Made by a program: the position numbers and the translations under genes. A DNA stretch of 64,000 nt, taken from contig CANLDW010000003.1 of assembly GCA_947489525.1 (NCBI GenBank), positions 347,199 to 411,198 of the forward strand. The letters are read 5' to 3'. A model generated the notes under the pieces. The model worked only from the letters and a program-made list of their open reading frames with translations. It made no database searches and was not told the origin of the DNA. Source of the stretch: an uncultured Psychrobacter sp. Its GTDB lineage: Bacteria; Pseudomonadota; Gammaproteobacteria; Pseudomonadales; Moraxellaceae. This document shows positions 8,969 to 18,835 of the stretch, one piece after another. Each line of letters opens with the position of its first letter. Within the stretch, counting starts at the first letter, position 1.

Positions 8969-9895
8969 CTAACCTGTAAAAGTCCCAGATAGTCTTTGCC
9001 AATGCTGATCCTCCTGCGCACTAAAGGCGTGCTTTGGATCGAGAGCGAAATATGGCTGATACGCCTCAGATACTTGCTCTGTCTGCGATTCTATTAACCC
9101 TGCCAGTACAATACGACCTTGAGGTGCAATTAAGGTAGCAAAGTAAGGTGCTAAACTAATTAAAGGTTTGGCCAAAATATTGGCAATAATAACGTCTGCT
9201 GGCAAAATCTCATGCTGAGCGCAGTACTCACTAAAATCTTCTGGCAAAAAAGCTTGCAGACAATCGTCGACGTGATTGCGTTCAGCGTTTTGACGCGTAG
9301 CCAATACCGCTTGCGGATCGATGTCTACTGCATAAACTTGACGCGCGCCTAGTAATAAAGCGCCGATACCTAATATGCCAGAACCACAACCGTAGTCGAT
9401 CACTACTTTATCTGCTAGGTCCTCTGTGGTGAGCCAATCTAAGCACAAACGCGTAGTTGCATGGTAGCCTGTGCCAAACGCTAAGCCTGGATCCATAATG
9501 ATATTAGTCGCCTCAGGGTTTGGTGGTTTGAGCCAGTTGGGTACAATCCATAAGTTGTTAGCGCATTCGATAGGCTTGTAATTAACCATCCATTCACGCT
9601 CCCAATCCTTATCTTCAAGTACGCTAACCCAAACGCGACTGGCATGAACTGCTGCGGCGATGTCGTGCCCCAACTGCTCAATAACTTGTCCACTATCAGC
9701 ATCTTCGTTACGCGTAAAAAGTCCCGTTAATACTACTTCATCCCATAGTGGCGACTCACCAGGTAATGGCTCAAATAAAGGCTGATCGCCTGCGTCGTCG
9801 AGTGCAATAGAAACTGCATCCGCCTCCATTAATAACGCTTCTGCTAGATCGACGTCTGCCTTTGCGCACTGTAAGTGCAGTTGTTGCCATGTCAT
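8969..9895 (-). CDS. prmA: Ribosomal protein L11 methyltransferase PrmA
   Basis: SAM-dependent methyltransferase that trimethylates several amino groups of ribosomal protein L11. About 308 residues. The central Rossmann motif VVIDYGCGSGILGIGAL and the substrate motif IIANILAKPLISLAP are characteristic of PrmA, as is MDPGLAFGTGYHATTRLCL. The ATG at 9895 is preferred because AGGA precedes it by eight bases; an ATG at 9904 overlaps that site. It heads the fis-purH gene group. Confidence 0.96.
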   Translation of the reverse strand: MTWQQLHLQCAKADVDLAEALLMEADAVSIALDDAGDQPLFEPLPGESPLWDEVVLTGLFTRNEDADSGQVIEQLGHDIAAAVHASRVWVSVLEDKDWEREWMVNYKPIECANNLWIVPNWLKPPNPEATNIIMDPGLAFGTGYHATTRLCLDWLTTEDLADKVVIDYGCGSGILGIGALLLGARQVYAVDIDPQAVLATRQNAERNHVDDCLQAFLPEDFSEYCAQHEILPADVIIANILAKPLISLAPYFATLIAPQGRIVLAGLIESQTEQVSEAYQPYFALDPKHAFSAQEDQHWQRLSGTFTG

Positions 9896-10048
9896 GTGGA
9901 TCATCCTGAGAGAAAGATAAAAGTAAATGAATAAGGATAGGTGTTAATCAACAGATACTAATTAGTAAATAGGTGCTAATAAACAGTGGGCGATAATAGC
10001 TGCACTTAATGGGTATGTACAGCTATTGTCGTTTATTATAGGTAAGTA

Positions 10049-10939
10049 TTATCGCAGGGCTTGCTGTGCTTCGCGTATCACTCGCGAGCTGTTTTGCTGT
10101 TGCCCTGATTGTAGGATAATCTGCCATAAAGCGCGTCTGCGGTTATCATCTTGCGAGACACTAAGACCGCGCCGCGCCATAGCTTCCGCTTTACGCGGTT
10201 GATTTTTTTTGAGCGAAATTTGTGCCAGATAAAAGTATACCGCTGAGGACTTAGGAGCGAGACGCTGCGCACGGGTAAACGTGGTATCAGCAGAGCTAAG
10301 ATCGCCGCGCTTGAGCTGGCTCACACCCACTTGCATCAAATTACGAAATGCAGGCAAGTCGCTGTTATCTGAGCGGGTCTGCTGGCGACTGGTTTGCGAG
10401 TTTTGCCGAGCGCGCTCTAAGAGTTCATTATGTACTGACTGCGCAGGTGCAGGAGTCCCAGTCCCATAGTCAGGTGATGAGCTGGACGGTGGCAGCGGGT
10501 TTGACTCAAAAAACGGATCCTCAGATTCAATAATAACGCGCTGAGTGTTTATACCACCTTGATACTCGTTCGTGGTATTTTGCGGATAAGCGTTTTGATA
10601 ATCAGACTCTTGTACTCTAGGAGAAGGTGATGAACTGCCTACTGGCGCATTTTGTTCGATACGCGCTGGCGGCTCATAGGGGTTTTGAGCGATACTTTCA
10701 TCAGAGTCGTTTGGATTATAATCGTAATCATCGCGATCTCTGTTTTGATACGCGTCGTAGTCCGTAGGCGTAGTTTGCACAACCGCCGCAGGACGTTGCG
10801 GCACTGTTTGACAAGCGCTTAAGCTCAGTAATGCAGTGCCTAGCATCACTAATGACAACTTGTGTGAGCGCGCGCCGTTATCTATAGTACTCTTAGTAAT
10901 TGGCGCTTGGCGTGATGCCGTGCTATGAAGTAAGATCAT
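10049..10939 (-). CDS. TPR lipoprotein next to PBP1b, LpoP-like activator
   Basis: 296 residues. A lipobox (LSLSAC) follows a hydrophobic stretch after an unusually long n-region. A Pro/Asn/Asp/Ser-rich disordered linker (~50-185) comes next. The C-terminal ~100 residues hold TPR-like helices (LKRGDLSSADTTFTRAQRLAPKSSAVYFYLAQI, in part). It begins 22 bases after the mrcB stop with a good AAGGTG site, so the two are one operon. In Pseudomonas and Acinetobacter a TPR lipoprotein of this layout, LpoP, sits beside the PBP1b gene and activates it. The assignment rests on architecture and neighbourhood, not on alignment. Confidence 0.75.
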   Translation of the reverse strand: MILLHSTASRQAPITKSTIDNGARSHKLSLVMLGTALLSLSACQTVPQRPAAVVQTTPTDYDAYQNRDRDDYDYNPNDSDESIAQNPYEPPARIEQNAPVGSSSPSPRVQESDYQNAYPQNTTNEYQGGINTQRVIIESEDPFFESNPLPPSSSSPDYGTGTPAPAQSVHNELLERARQNSQTSRQQTRSDNSDLPAFRNLMQVGVSQLKRGDLSSADTTFTRAQRLAPKSSAVYFYLAQISLKKNQPRKAEAMARRGLSVSQDDNRRRALWQIILQSGQQQNSSRVIREAQQALR

Positions 10940-10961
10940 ATTTCACCTTAATAATATCGTA

Positions 10962-13412
10962 TTAAAACCACTCAATAGCGCGGTTATACCAAGTGTCAGC
11001 GTCTGTATTATCTGGCTCATCAGTATCCATCGTCTCACCATCAGGTATCGCTAAACCTTCGCGTTGACGCTGCTCCATCATAGCGTCTTGCTCACTATCG
11101 ATACCGAAACGCTCTTGCTGATACAAGCTCAGCGCGCAGCTACTCGCTTCTTCTGGTAAGTAAGCTGAGAGTACTGGCAGGTAGCGCGCATCAGCACAGC
11201 GCTCGTTTGAGAGTTTGCCGGAATTATTCTCAAGCCATAACCACTCAATACCTTCAGGTTCAGCTTGGGCAACAGGGGTGAGCTTTAAGCGACTCATGTA
11301 GTCGATCCAAACAGGCAAAGCGCCCGTACCGCCGCTTAGACCAATAGGTTTGTTATCATCACGACCAACCCATACAACACTCACATAGTTACCACTATAG
11401 CCTGCAAACCAAGCATCGCGGTAATCGTTTGTTGTTCCTGTCTTACCAGCAAGGTTAAGAGAGCTACCCAGTGATTGAGCCCGCTTTGCAGTACCAGTTT
11501 TGACCACTTGTTGCAGCGCATAGTTGGTTAAATAGTTCGTCTGAGGCGGGATGCTACGCTGCGTGTTAAGCCCTGTACGCTGTAAAATACGTCCGCGATC
11601 ATCTATGACAGTACGTATGCTATGGATAGGCGTGCGAAAGCCGCCAGTGGCAAACACTTGATAGACACCCAGCATATCCATAGGGCTTAGATTCACTGAG
11701 CCTAACAATGCTGAAGGGTACGTTGGTATTTTTTCTTGCACCCCTAAGCGCTGTAGCTGACGAGCAAAAGTGTCAACCCCAAACTCCATACCTAAGCGCA
11801 CAGCGCTTTGGTTATATGATTGTGCAAGTGCTGTGGTCAGCGGGACATAACCGTGGTCACGGTTATTGTAGTTCTTAGGGTTCCACTGACTGCCGTCGCC
11901 TAAGTTTACGGTGACAGGGGAGTCGTCGACTGGGCTGGCTAAATTATAGCGTCCACTCTCAAGCGCAGTCATATAGATAATAGGCTTTAAAAGTGAGCCG
12001 ACTTGACGCTTGGCATCAACCGCACGGTTAAAACCAGTAAACTCGCTACCACTACCAACGACAGCGACCAGCTCGCCCGTCTCAGGGTTAGCGCTAACCA
12101 GCGCGCCCTCTAGGTTTTTGGCTTTGCTACTACCGCGGCGCAGCTCACCGAGCTTTTTATCAATCGCTTTATCAGCCGCAAGCTGCGCAATAGGATCTAA
12201 GGTACTAATAATAATCAAACCTTCGTTTTTAAGATCGTCTGGATAATATACCTCATTGAGCTCGCGTTTGACGATATCTAAAAAATCAGGAAATTGGCTT
12301 TTGCCCTCAACAGGTTTATCGGCGATATCCAGAGGCTGCTCAATTGCACTATCAAACTGCTCTTGATTAATTGATCCTACAGCGAGCATGTTAGCGAGTA
12401 CCGTATCACGACGCGCTTTAGAGTCGTTGGGATGACGACGCGGATTATAGATGCTCGGGCCTTTTGCCATCCCAACGAGTAGCGCTTGTTGATCAAGGCG
12501 TAGCTCGTTTAAAGGTTGATTAAAATAAAACTTTGCCGCCAGGCCAAAACCATTAATAGATCGGTTACCATTTTGACCTAAGTAGATCTCATTAAGATAA
12601 GTCTGCAAAATCTCATCTTTGCTGTAATGCAGCTCTAAGAGCACCGCCATCATTGCTTCATTGGCTTTGCGTTTGAGCGTACGATCTGAGTTTAAGTAAA
12701 AGTTTTTGATCAGCTGCTGAGTAATAGTTGAGCCGCCCTGCATGGAGCCGCCTGAAAAATTGTTGAGTACGGCGCGCGCTATACCGCGTATAGAGACGCC
12801 TTTGTGCTCATAAAAGCCCCGATCCTCGGTAGCAATCAGTGCATCGATAAGCGGCTGCGGGACCTCATCCAAGGATACGACTTGCCGATCTTCATTGCTG
12901 TCAGGATAAATACCGCCAATACTGACAGGTTCAAGACGGATAATACCGTTTTCGGCAGGCACAGTGCTTTGCACGGACGCAATCTTATTATTAGCAATCG
13001 TCATTTTAATGACTTGCTCAGCCTCGACATCATTGGCACTATAAGTAAAACCACGCGTGTGAATAAAGTAGGTATTGCCAGATTTATGGTAAGTACCAGT
13101 ACTGTCGTACGCTTTATTACTGCGATAATTCAATAGCTCAAGCCAAGTTTTGATGGCGTTGTTGTCTACGGTTGCACCCTGATATAACTCAAGAGGCTGC
13201 GAGTATACTTTAGCCGGTATATCCCAGCGTTTGCCTTCAAACTTACTGGTGATAGTGCGATCAAGCTTGATTAAGTATAAGGTCAATAGCACCATAGCGA
13301 CGATAATGACGATTAGCAAAATAGTGCTAAACACTGCGCCGCGCTGCTGTGTGGGTTGCGAAGGTAGACCGGATTTAGAGGACTGCGATAAACTAAAATA
13401 AGAGTTTTGCAC
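10962..13412 (-). CDS. mrcB: Bifunctional penicillin-binding protein 1B
   Basis: Class A PBP that polymerises glycan strands and crosslinks peptidoglycan at the inner membrane. 816 residues. One TM helix at ~27-48; a UB2H-like domain at ~60-165; a GT51 glycosyltransferase with EDRGFYEHKG (~196) and GGSTITQQLIKN; a transpeptidase domain with the active-site SLLK (~473), SYN (AQSYNQSA) and KTGT (~657). The start is a GTG at 13412 with a weak ribosome binding site; no later Met is suitable before the TM. The UB2H domain marks PBP1b rather than PBP1a. Co-transcribed with the TPR lipoprotein gene. Confidence 0.95.
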   Translation of the reverse strand: MQNSYFSLSQSSKSGLPSQPTQQRGAVFSTILLIVIIVAMVLLTLYLIKLDRTITSKFEGKRWDIPAKVYSQPLELYQGATVDNNAIKTWLELLNYRSNKAYDSTGTYHKSGNTYFIHTRGFTYSANDVEAEQVIKMTIANNKIASVQSTVPAENGIIRLEPVSIGGIYPDSNEDRQVVSLDEVPQPLIDALIATEDRGFYEHKGVSIRGIARAVLNNFSGGSMQGGSTITQQLIKNFYLNSDRTLKRKANEAMMAVLLELHYSKDEILQTYLNEIYLGQNGNRSINGFGLAAKFYFNQPLNELRLDQQALLVGMAKGPSIYNPRRHPNDSKARRDTVLANMLAVGSINQEQFDSAIEQPLDIADKPVEGKSQFPDFLDIVKRELNEVYYPDDLKNEGLIIISTLDPIAQLAADKAIDKKLGELRRGSSKAKNLEGALVSANPETGELVAVVGSGSEFTGFNRAVDAKRQVGSLLKPIIYMTALESGRYNLASPVDDSPVTVNLGDGSQWNPKNYNNRDHGYVPLTTALAQSYNQSAVRLGMEFGVDTFARQLQRLGVQEKIPTYPSALLGSVNLSPMDMLGVYQVFATGGFRTPIHSIRTVIDDRGRILQRTGLNTQRSIPPQTNYLTNYALQQVVKTGTAKRAQSLGSSLNLAGKTGTTNDYRDAWFAGYSGNYVSVVWVGRDDNKPIGLSGGTGALPVWIDYMSRLKLTPVAQAEPEGIEWLWLENNSGKLSNERCADARYLPVLSAYLPEEASSCALSLYQQERFGIDSEQDAMMEQRQREGLAIPDGETMDTDEPDNTDADTWYNRAIEWF

Positions 13413-13674
13413 TGATAACGCACCGTTATAGGATAAAAAACTGACTCATAATGACGTAAATTGACAATATTTTCAATCTATCATGATCAAGGTCGCAGTC
13501 ATTAGCAATAAGCGATAAAAAAATTATCATTTGTGGTAAGTATCCTGATAGCTTTTTGCTTACAAAACGAGATCAATGAGCGACTTTAGGCTTTTAATAT
13601 GAATGAACAACGCCATATAAGATAGCAGCTCATAGCCGCGTTTTTCATGGTTTTTTTATGAATCCATAACGCTG

Positions 13675-13781
13675 TATAGTCAATCAATATTAAAAGTGGT
13701 ACAAGGCAGACGAGCGCAAGTACTACAGTAGTAGACTAACCGAGTCTAACGTCGTAACACTTTAATAGTGGTTCGACTATA
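13675..13781. repeat. 107-bp MITE-like element, copy 2
   Basis: The reverse complement of the element at 1238-1344, same length, about 85-90 percent identical by eye, with ends TATAGTC and GACTATA. It lies 70 bases upstream of the P-type ATPase start codon and adds a spurious N-terminal extension to that reading frame. It may influence transcription of the ATPase gene. Confidence 0.82.
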
Positions 13782-13851
13782 TCTGTATTACGACGCTTTG
13801 GCTGTACTAGGCAATATCCCTTTGTTTTTGGTTAAGGAAACATTCCTCACT

Positions 13852-16602
13852 ATGTCCAGCGCTAAGACATTTACGCCCGTGGATACCTTTGATGATCACA
13901 ATTCTATTATCGATGGACTTGTGCTACCGCCAGCGGGTAGGTGCTTTCACTGCGGCGACTCTGTACCGCAGCCGCCTTTTTATGCAGAAGTGTTGGGTCA
14001 AATGCGTGAGATGTGCTGCATGGGCTGTGAGCTTGCCGCGCAAAGTATCGTTGAGGCGGGTCTTGAACAGTATTATCTTGATCGCTCTGAGATCAACCGT
14101 ACTGCAAGCCTGCCAACTGAGTTGACGCGCCTAGAAGCGTACGACCACGATGAGATAAAATCACAGTTTGTCTACGCGCAAGAGGGGTTATCTGTCGCTG
14201 AGTTGTCAGTTAACAACTTACGCTGCGCCGCTTGTACGTGGCTTATCGAGTCGCGGTTGTATGAGGTTGATGGTATTGAAAAGTGTCAAGTCAACCTAAC
14301 CAACCAGCGTATGCGCGTCATATGGGATGAGTCCAAACTACCGATTAGTCGCGTATTAGCGCTTATCAATGAGATCGGCTACGAAGCTAAACCCTATCGC
14401 CAAGACACGCATGAAGCGATGCTAGCGCGTCACAACAAAAAAATGATTTTGCGTCTTGGGATCGCAGCTCTTGGGGCGATGCAAGCAATGATGTACGCAG
14501 TTGCTATCTATTTTGGGGAGTACAGTGGCATGCTTATATTCCAGCGTGATTTTTTGCGCTGGGTGTCGCTGTTTGTCAGTATTCCGGTGTTCTTTTATGC
14601 CGGTGTTCCCTTTTTTGTGTCGGCATGGAGCGCGGTTCGTGCCCGTCAAGTCAATATGGATGTTCCGGTCAGCGTCGCACTTATCGTAACCTTTTTTGCC
14701 AGTCTGTATGCCACTATTACTGGGCAAGGGGAGACGTACTATGACTCGGTCAGTATGTTTATCTTCTTTTTGCTCGCAGGGCGCTACATAGAGCATAGTG
14801 CGCGCTTAAAAGCGGCCAGCATGGCAAACGATTTGGTCGTTGTAGAGCCTATATTGGTTCAAAAAATCGGTGAGGATAAAGCAGCGGCGGCGCAGATCGT
14901 TGCGCAGCTGCAACAAACTGATAGCTATAAAGCCGATACAAACGTCAATAGCACTACAGATACCCATTTGAGCTTAAACGCCCCGCTGGATGCTCCGCGC
15001 TTTATGCAAGAAATGGCGCCACGCGTCAAGCGTGTCACAGAGCGCATAGCAGTGGCGTGGCAACACGATGACAAGTCGACTACTCAAGATGAGCACATAG
15101 CGCAAATGGTTACCGCTCAAAGCTTGCAAGTGGGCGATATCATTAGGATTGACGCTGGTGCTGAAATCATAAGCGATGGTATCTTACTCAGTAAGACTGC
15201 AACGGTATCGCAAAGCTTGTTAACAGGTGAAGGCGATCTACTCCTAAAACAGCAAGGCGATTATGTCATCGGCGGCGCGCAAAACGACAGTCAACCGTTT
15301 GAGATGCTAGTTACAGCGCTACCAGCGGATAGTCAGATCGGTCTTATTGATAGGCTAATGAACCGTGCAATGAGCGAAAAACCAAAGCTTGCTCAGCAGG
15401 CAGATAAGCTGGCTCGCTGGTTTGTCGCTCGAATTTTGATTCTGTCTGTCTTTGTGTTCATTGGCTGGTATATCGTTGATCCCAGTCAAGCGATCTGGGC
15501 AACGGTAGCTGTACTGGTAGCGACTTGTCCTTGTGCATTATCGCTTGCAACACCCATTGCGTTGACAGTGGCGACCAACCGTTTAGCAAGCTATGGGTTT
15601 TTGACCACGCGCGGTCATACTTTGCAGACCTTGGCTGAGATTACTCATGTGGCTTTTGATAAAACTGGCACGCTGACCTATGGCAAGCCAAATTTACTCC
15701 ACATTGAGACCTCGAGTCCTAGTGGCGTGAGTGAAGAGTCGCATAAAGATAGCCCAGCTAGTGATCAGCTGCTCGCTATCGCTGCGGCACTTGAGGTCGG
15801 TAGTCGCCACCCTGTTGCCCATGCGCTACTTACTGCCGCTTACCAGTTGCATTTACCAGCTACCCAAGACTTAACGCACTATCCAGCAGGCGGAGTCGAG
15901 GCAACAATCGATGGCGTAGAGTACCGGATTGGTCACGTTGATTTTGCTTTAGACACTACTGATAACAGTAGCTTGACACTTGACTTAGCAAGTCATAAAG
16001 CCAGCTCAGCGGTCGTGCTATCTTGTCGCCGCGACGCAACACGCTGGCAGGCACAAGCTTGTTTTTATTTTAATGACAAAGTTCGCGATAGTGCTAAAGC
16101 TATGCTTGATAAGCTAAAATCACTGGGTATTAAGTCCGTTATGTTAACTGGTGATCCAAGTCCGCAAGCGCTTCGTATCGCTGACGATCTTGGTATGCAA
16201 GCGGCATATAAGGGTCTATCACCAAGTGATAAAGTAGATCATATTCAAAGCCTACAAGCTGACGGCGCGGTCGTACTTATGGTAGGTGATGGTATCAATG
16301 ATGCCCCCGTGCTCGCTGCCGCTGACGTTTCAACCTCTATTGCGGGCGCCGCGGATCTGGCACAGGTTTCAAGCGATAGTATTATCTTAAACGGGCAAAT
16401 AGAGGCGATTGCTGCGGCCAAACGTATTGCCGATAAGACTGAGCGCATTATTAAACAAAATTTTCGCTGGGCGCTCGGTTATAACGGTATTGTGTTATTG
16501 CCTGCGATATTTGGTTACGTACCGCCTTGGCTCGCTGCTATTGGCATGTCGTTAAGCTCTTTGATTGTCGTACTCAACGCCCTACGTCTTAAACGCTCAT
16601 AA
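13852..16602 (+). CDS. ccoI: Copper-transporting P1B-type ATPase, CcoI/FixI-like
   Basis: Inner-membrane heavy-metal ATPase; the CcoI/FixI branch exports Cu(I) for cbb3-type cytochrome oxidase assembly. About 916 residues from the ATG at 13852, which has AAGGAAA upstream; the longer GTG-initiated frame reads through the MITE end and is rejected. Order: Cys-rich N-terminal domain (CFHCGD, CCMGC), HMA domain with CAAC (~124), TM helices, actuator loop, CPC metal-site motif (~559), DKTGT phosphorylation site (~602), SRHPVA, GDGINDAP (~811), two final TMs. A linker of ~80 residues before the actuator is unusually long. The N-terminal CxxC/CCxGC domain favours CcoI over CopA; no cco genes are in the window to confirm it. 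Confidence 0.88.
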   Translation: MSSAKTFTPVDTFDDHNSIIDGLVLPPAGRCFHCGDSVPQPPFYAEVLGQMREMCCMGCELAAQSIVEAGLEQYYLDRSEINRTASLPTELTRLEAYDHDEIKSQFVYAQEGLSVAELSVNNLRCAACTWLIESRLYEVDGIEKCQVNLTNQRMRVIWDESKLPISRVLALINEIGYEAKPYRQDTHEAMLARHNKKMILRLGIAALGAMQAMMYAVAIYFGEYSGMLIFQRDFLRWVSLFVSIPVFFYAGVPFFVSAWSAVRARQVNMDVPVSVALIVTFFASLYATITGQGETYYDSVSMFIFFLLAGRYIEHSARLKAASMANDLVVVEPILVQKIGEDKAAAAQIVAQLQQTDSYKADTNVNSTTDTHLSLNAPLDAPRFMQEMAPRVKRVTERIAVAWQHDDKSTTQDEHIAQMVTAQSLQVGDIIRIDAGAEIISDGILLSKTATVSQSLLTGEGDLLLKQQGDYVIGGAQNDSQPFEMLVTALPADSQIGLIDRLMNRAMSEKPKLAQQADKLARWFVARILILSVFVFIGWYIVDPSQAIWATVAVLVATCPCALSLATPIALTVATNRLASYGFLTTRGHTLQTLAEITHVAFDKTGTLTYGKPNLLHIETSSPSGVSEESHKDSPASDQLLAIAAALEVGSRHPVAHALLTAAYQLHLPATQDLTHYPAGGVEATIDGVEYRIGHVDFALDTTDNSSLTLDLASHKASSAVVLSCRRDATRWQAQACFYFNDKVRDSAKAMLDKLKSLGIKSVMLTGDPSPQALRIADDLGMQAAYKGLSPSDKVDHIQSLQADGAVVLMVGDGINDAPVLAAADVSTSIAGAADLAQVSSDSIILNGQIEAIAAAKRIADKTERIIKQNFRWALGYNGIVLLPAIFGYVPPWLAAIGMSLSSLIVVLNALRLKRS

Positions 16603-16640
16603 CTACAACACAAGCATTCAACTATAAACCATACGCCATA

Positions 16641-16670
16641 AAAAAACCGTCTAGATATAGACGGTTTTTG
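16641..16670. terminator. Bidirectional terminator
   Basis: AAAAACCGTCTA (16642-16653), loop GATA, TAGACGGTTTTT (16658-16669). It sits between the convergent ATPase and Bax-inhibitor-1 genes. Confidence 0.92.
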
Positions 16671-16691
16671 GTACAAGAAAACTTGACAGTA

Positions 16692-17414
16692 TTAGTCTTG
16701 CAGATAACTTAGTAGACGCATAAATTCGATATACATCCAAACTAAGGTTGCAAGAATACCGATACTAAATAACCACTCATAATCCTCTGAAACTCCAGCA
16801 GCAACGCCGCGGTCGATGTTGTCAAAGTCGAGTAGTAGCGTAAATGATGCAATGACAATGACGAATAAACTAAAACCGATAGCAATAGCGCCGCCTTCGA
16901 ATAAGAAGGGTAAGCTTGAGCCAAAGGCTAATGATAATACCCACTGAGCGACATACACCAGCATAATAGCGATGATAGCTGAGGTCACAATAGAGCGAAA
17001 CTTTTGCGTTACCTTTACGATGCCTGAGCGATAAAGACCTAGCATAACCGCAGCGGTGACAAAGGTTGCGCACATTGCAGTAACAGGTACGCTTGGGTAC
17101 ATGCGCATAAAGAACAGTGAGATGCCGCCCAAGAATATGCCTTCAAGCAGGGCATAAGGTACTGCCAGGGTTTTAGCCTTTTGCGGTTTAAAAGTAATAA
17201 ACAGCGCCAAGCCAAAAGCTGCAAACATACTGCCAAAAGCAGCCATAGTAATAAAGCCTTGTGATAACCCTGCCATCAAAGCGTAGAAAAAGAACCCTAC
17301 ACCTGTGATCGCAGAGAGTCCAAGCAACATGCTGGTCTTTTGTATTACACCCTTAACGGTCATAGGCGCGCCGCCAATAGCAAGCTCAGCGCGGCTGACG
17401 ATAGGATTAGCCAT
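16692..17414 (-). CDS. Bax inhibitor-1/YccA family membrane protein
   Basis: 240 residues with seven predicted TM helices, the BI-1 (UPF0005) layout. Visible features are the GxFFY segment in the first helix region, the central helices (GIFLGGISLFFMRMY), and the C-terminal DYEWLFSIGILATLVWMYIEFMRLL, typical of this family. The bacterial members YccA and YbhL are linked to membrane protein quality control (YccA modulates FtsH) and calcium leak; the exact role here is not shown. The start is preceded by GAGGAC. Monogenic, ending in the shared terminator. Confidence 0.88.
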   Translation of the reverse strand: MANPIVSRAELAIGGAPMTVKGVIQKTSMLLGLSAITGVGFFFYALMAGLSQGFITMAAFGSMFAAFGLALFITFKPQKAKTLAVPYALLEGIFLGGISLFFMRMYPSVPVTAMCATFVTAAVMLGLYRSGIVKVTQKFRSIVTSAIIAIMLVYVAQWVLSLAFGSSLPFLFEGGAIAIGFSLFVIVIASFTLLLDFDNIDRGVAAGVSEDYEWLFSIGILATLVWMYIEFMRLLSYLQD

Positions 17415-17747
17415 ACGGTTGTCCTCAATAAAAAAGATAAATGATCCCTACTTTAGCAAAACCTAAATTATTGTCAACTGAGTTTACACGATACCGTGCA
17501 AAGTATTGAACAAGTTAAAATATTGACTAGCTAAAGCATAGTTGAATGATTTATATATGGGGTCAATTACGACAGTTAACAACGACAATTGACAAAACAT
17601 GCTAGTTTAAGCGCTCGTTTGTCGCTATCATTACAACGTGCTGATTTTAGTTCTGTAGCTGCATACAGACATAATCTGTTTGCAGCTCTAGTCCGATCGC
17701 GTTCACTGGTATAGGCGATAGGTATCGCTACCCCTTATAATAATGTT
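17415..17747. other. Divergent intergenic region with possible nadK -10 box
   Basis: About 330 bases between divergent genes, no ORF supported. A TATAAT at 17736-17741 lies so close to the NAD kinase start that transcription would begin at or near its ATG. No clear -35 partner is seen. Confidence 0.45.
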
Positions 17748-18767
17748 ATGCCGAGTCGTTTTATGGAAAACTCAGCGCAGTCAGAGAGACTGCCGAACTT
17801 ACATGAATCAGAGCTTTTTCATGCAAGAAAAAATCCAGCTTTTCGCCGCATTGGTCTTATGGGACGTGCGGGTAAACGTAGTGTGACCCAAAGCTTAGTT
17901 CAGATTGCGCAAACGATTAATGAGATGCAACTGACGCTAATTATGGATGTGCAGACTGCCAATTTGCCGACATTGGATCTCACTGAAATCGAAAGGGTGA
18001 AGATCGTCAAGCGTGGTCTCATTGGTGAGATTTGCGATTTGGTTATTGTTGTAGGCGGTGATGGTTCTATACTCCATGCCGCTGAAGCACTCGCGCGCTA
18101 CCGCGTACCCGTACTGGGGGTAAACCGTGGACGTCTAGGCTTTTTGGCAGACGTAAAGCCAGACGAAGCTGCCTTTAAACTGCGGCAAGTCTTAATGGGC
18201 GACTATCAGCTTGATCATAGGTTTTTGCTGACGATGGAGATACGTGAAGGTCGCCGTATCATTTATGAAGATATGGCGCTAAATGATGTGGTGCTACATG
18301 CTGGTAAATCAGTGCACATGATCGATTTTCAAATGAAGATTGATGGTCACGATGTGTATCGCCAACACAGCGATGGTTTGATCGTTGCGACGCCTACAGG
18401 TTCAACCGCTTACGCGCTGTCAGGAGGCGGCCCTATCATTCATCCAAGTATGGATGCTATCTGCTTAGTGCCTATGCATCCGCATACGTTATCGAGCAGA
18501 CCTATAGTCGTTAGCGGTAATAGCGAGATCTGTATACGTATTCATGAGGATAATCGCACGCAGCCTATGGTCAGCGCTGATGGCAAAGCAAGTGTACCAT
18601 TGGATCAAGACCAACGTTTATACATCCATAAACACCCTGACAAACTAACGCTCCTACATCCACCAGGTTTTGATTTTTATGAGGCGTGTCGCACAAAGCT
18701 GCACTGGAATGTCCACGCTGAGGAGTTCAGTCTCGATGGTGATGATGATATGATAGATGAAGAATAG
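17748..18767 (+). CDS. nadK: NAD kinase
   Basis: Phosphorylates NAD to NADP using ATP. 339 residues, longer than the usual ~295 because of an N-terminal extension of about 35 residues before the conserved FRRIGLMGR start. The GGDG motif (~102-105), GVNRGRLGFL, and the TPTGSTAYALSGGGPI substrate loop are all present. Two starts are possible: the ATG at 17748, nearly leaderless if the TATAAT at 17736 is the -10, or the ATG at 17763, which follows a weak GAG. A DUF1315 gene follows on the same strand. Confidence 0.94.
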   Translation: MPSRFMENSAQSERLPNLHESELFHARKNPAFRRIGLMGRAGKRSVTQSLVQIAQTINEMQLTLIMDVQTANLPTLDLTEIERVKIVKRGLIGEICDLVIVVGGDGSILHAAEALARYRVPVLGVNRGRLGFLADVKPDEAAFKLRQVLMGDYQLDHRFLLTMEIREGRRIIYEDMALNDVVLHAGKSVHMIDFQMKIDGHDVYRQHSDGLIVATPTGSTAYALSGGGPIIHPSMDAICLVPMHPHTLSSRPIVVSGNSEICIRIHEDNRTQPMVSADGKASVPLDQDQRLYIHKHPDKLTLLHPPGFDFYEACRTKLHWNVHAEEFSLDGDDDMIDEE

Positions 18768-18835
18768 TGCTTATTAGTTAACATACTGATACGTATGATA
18801 TTTATAAGCTATGATACTAGTGAGAGAGATGATGT

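Noticed and set aside
13768..13851. N-terminal extension of the copper ATPase reading frame (GTG start)
   Set aside because: It begins inside the MITE and has no ribosome binding site; ATG 13852 has AAGGAAA upstream and starts the conserved part.
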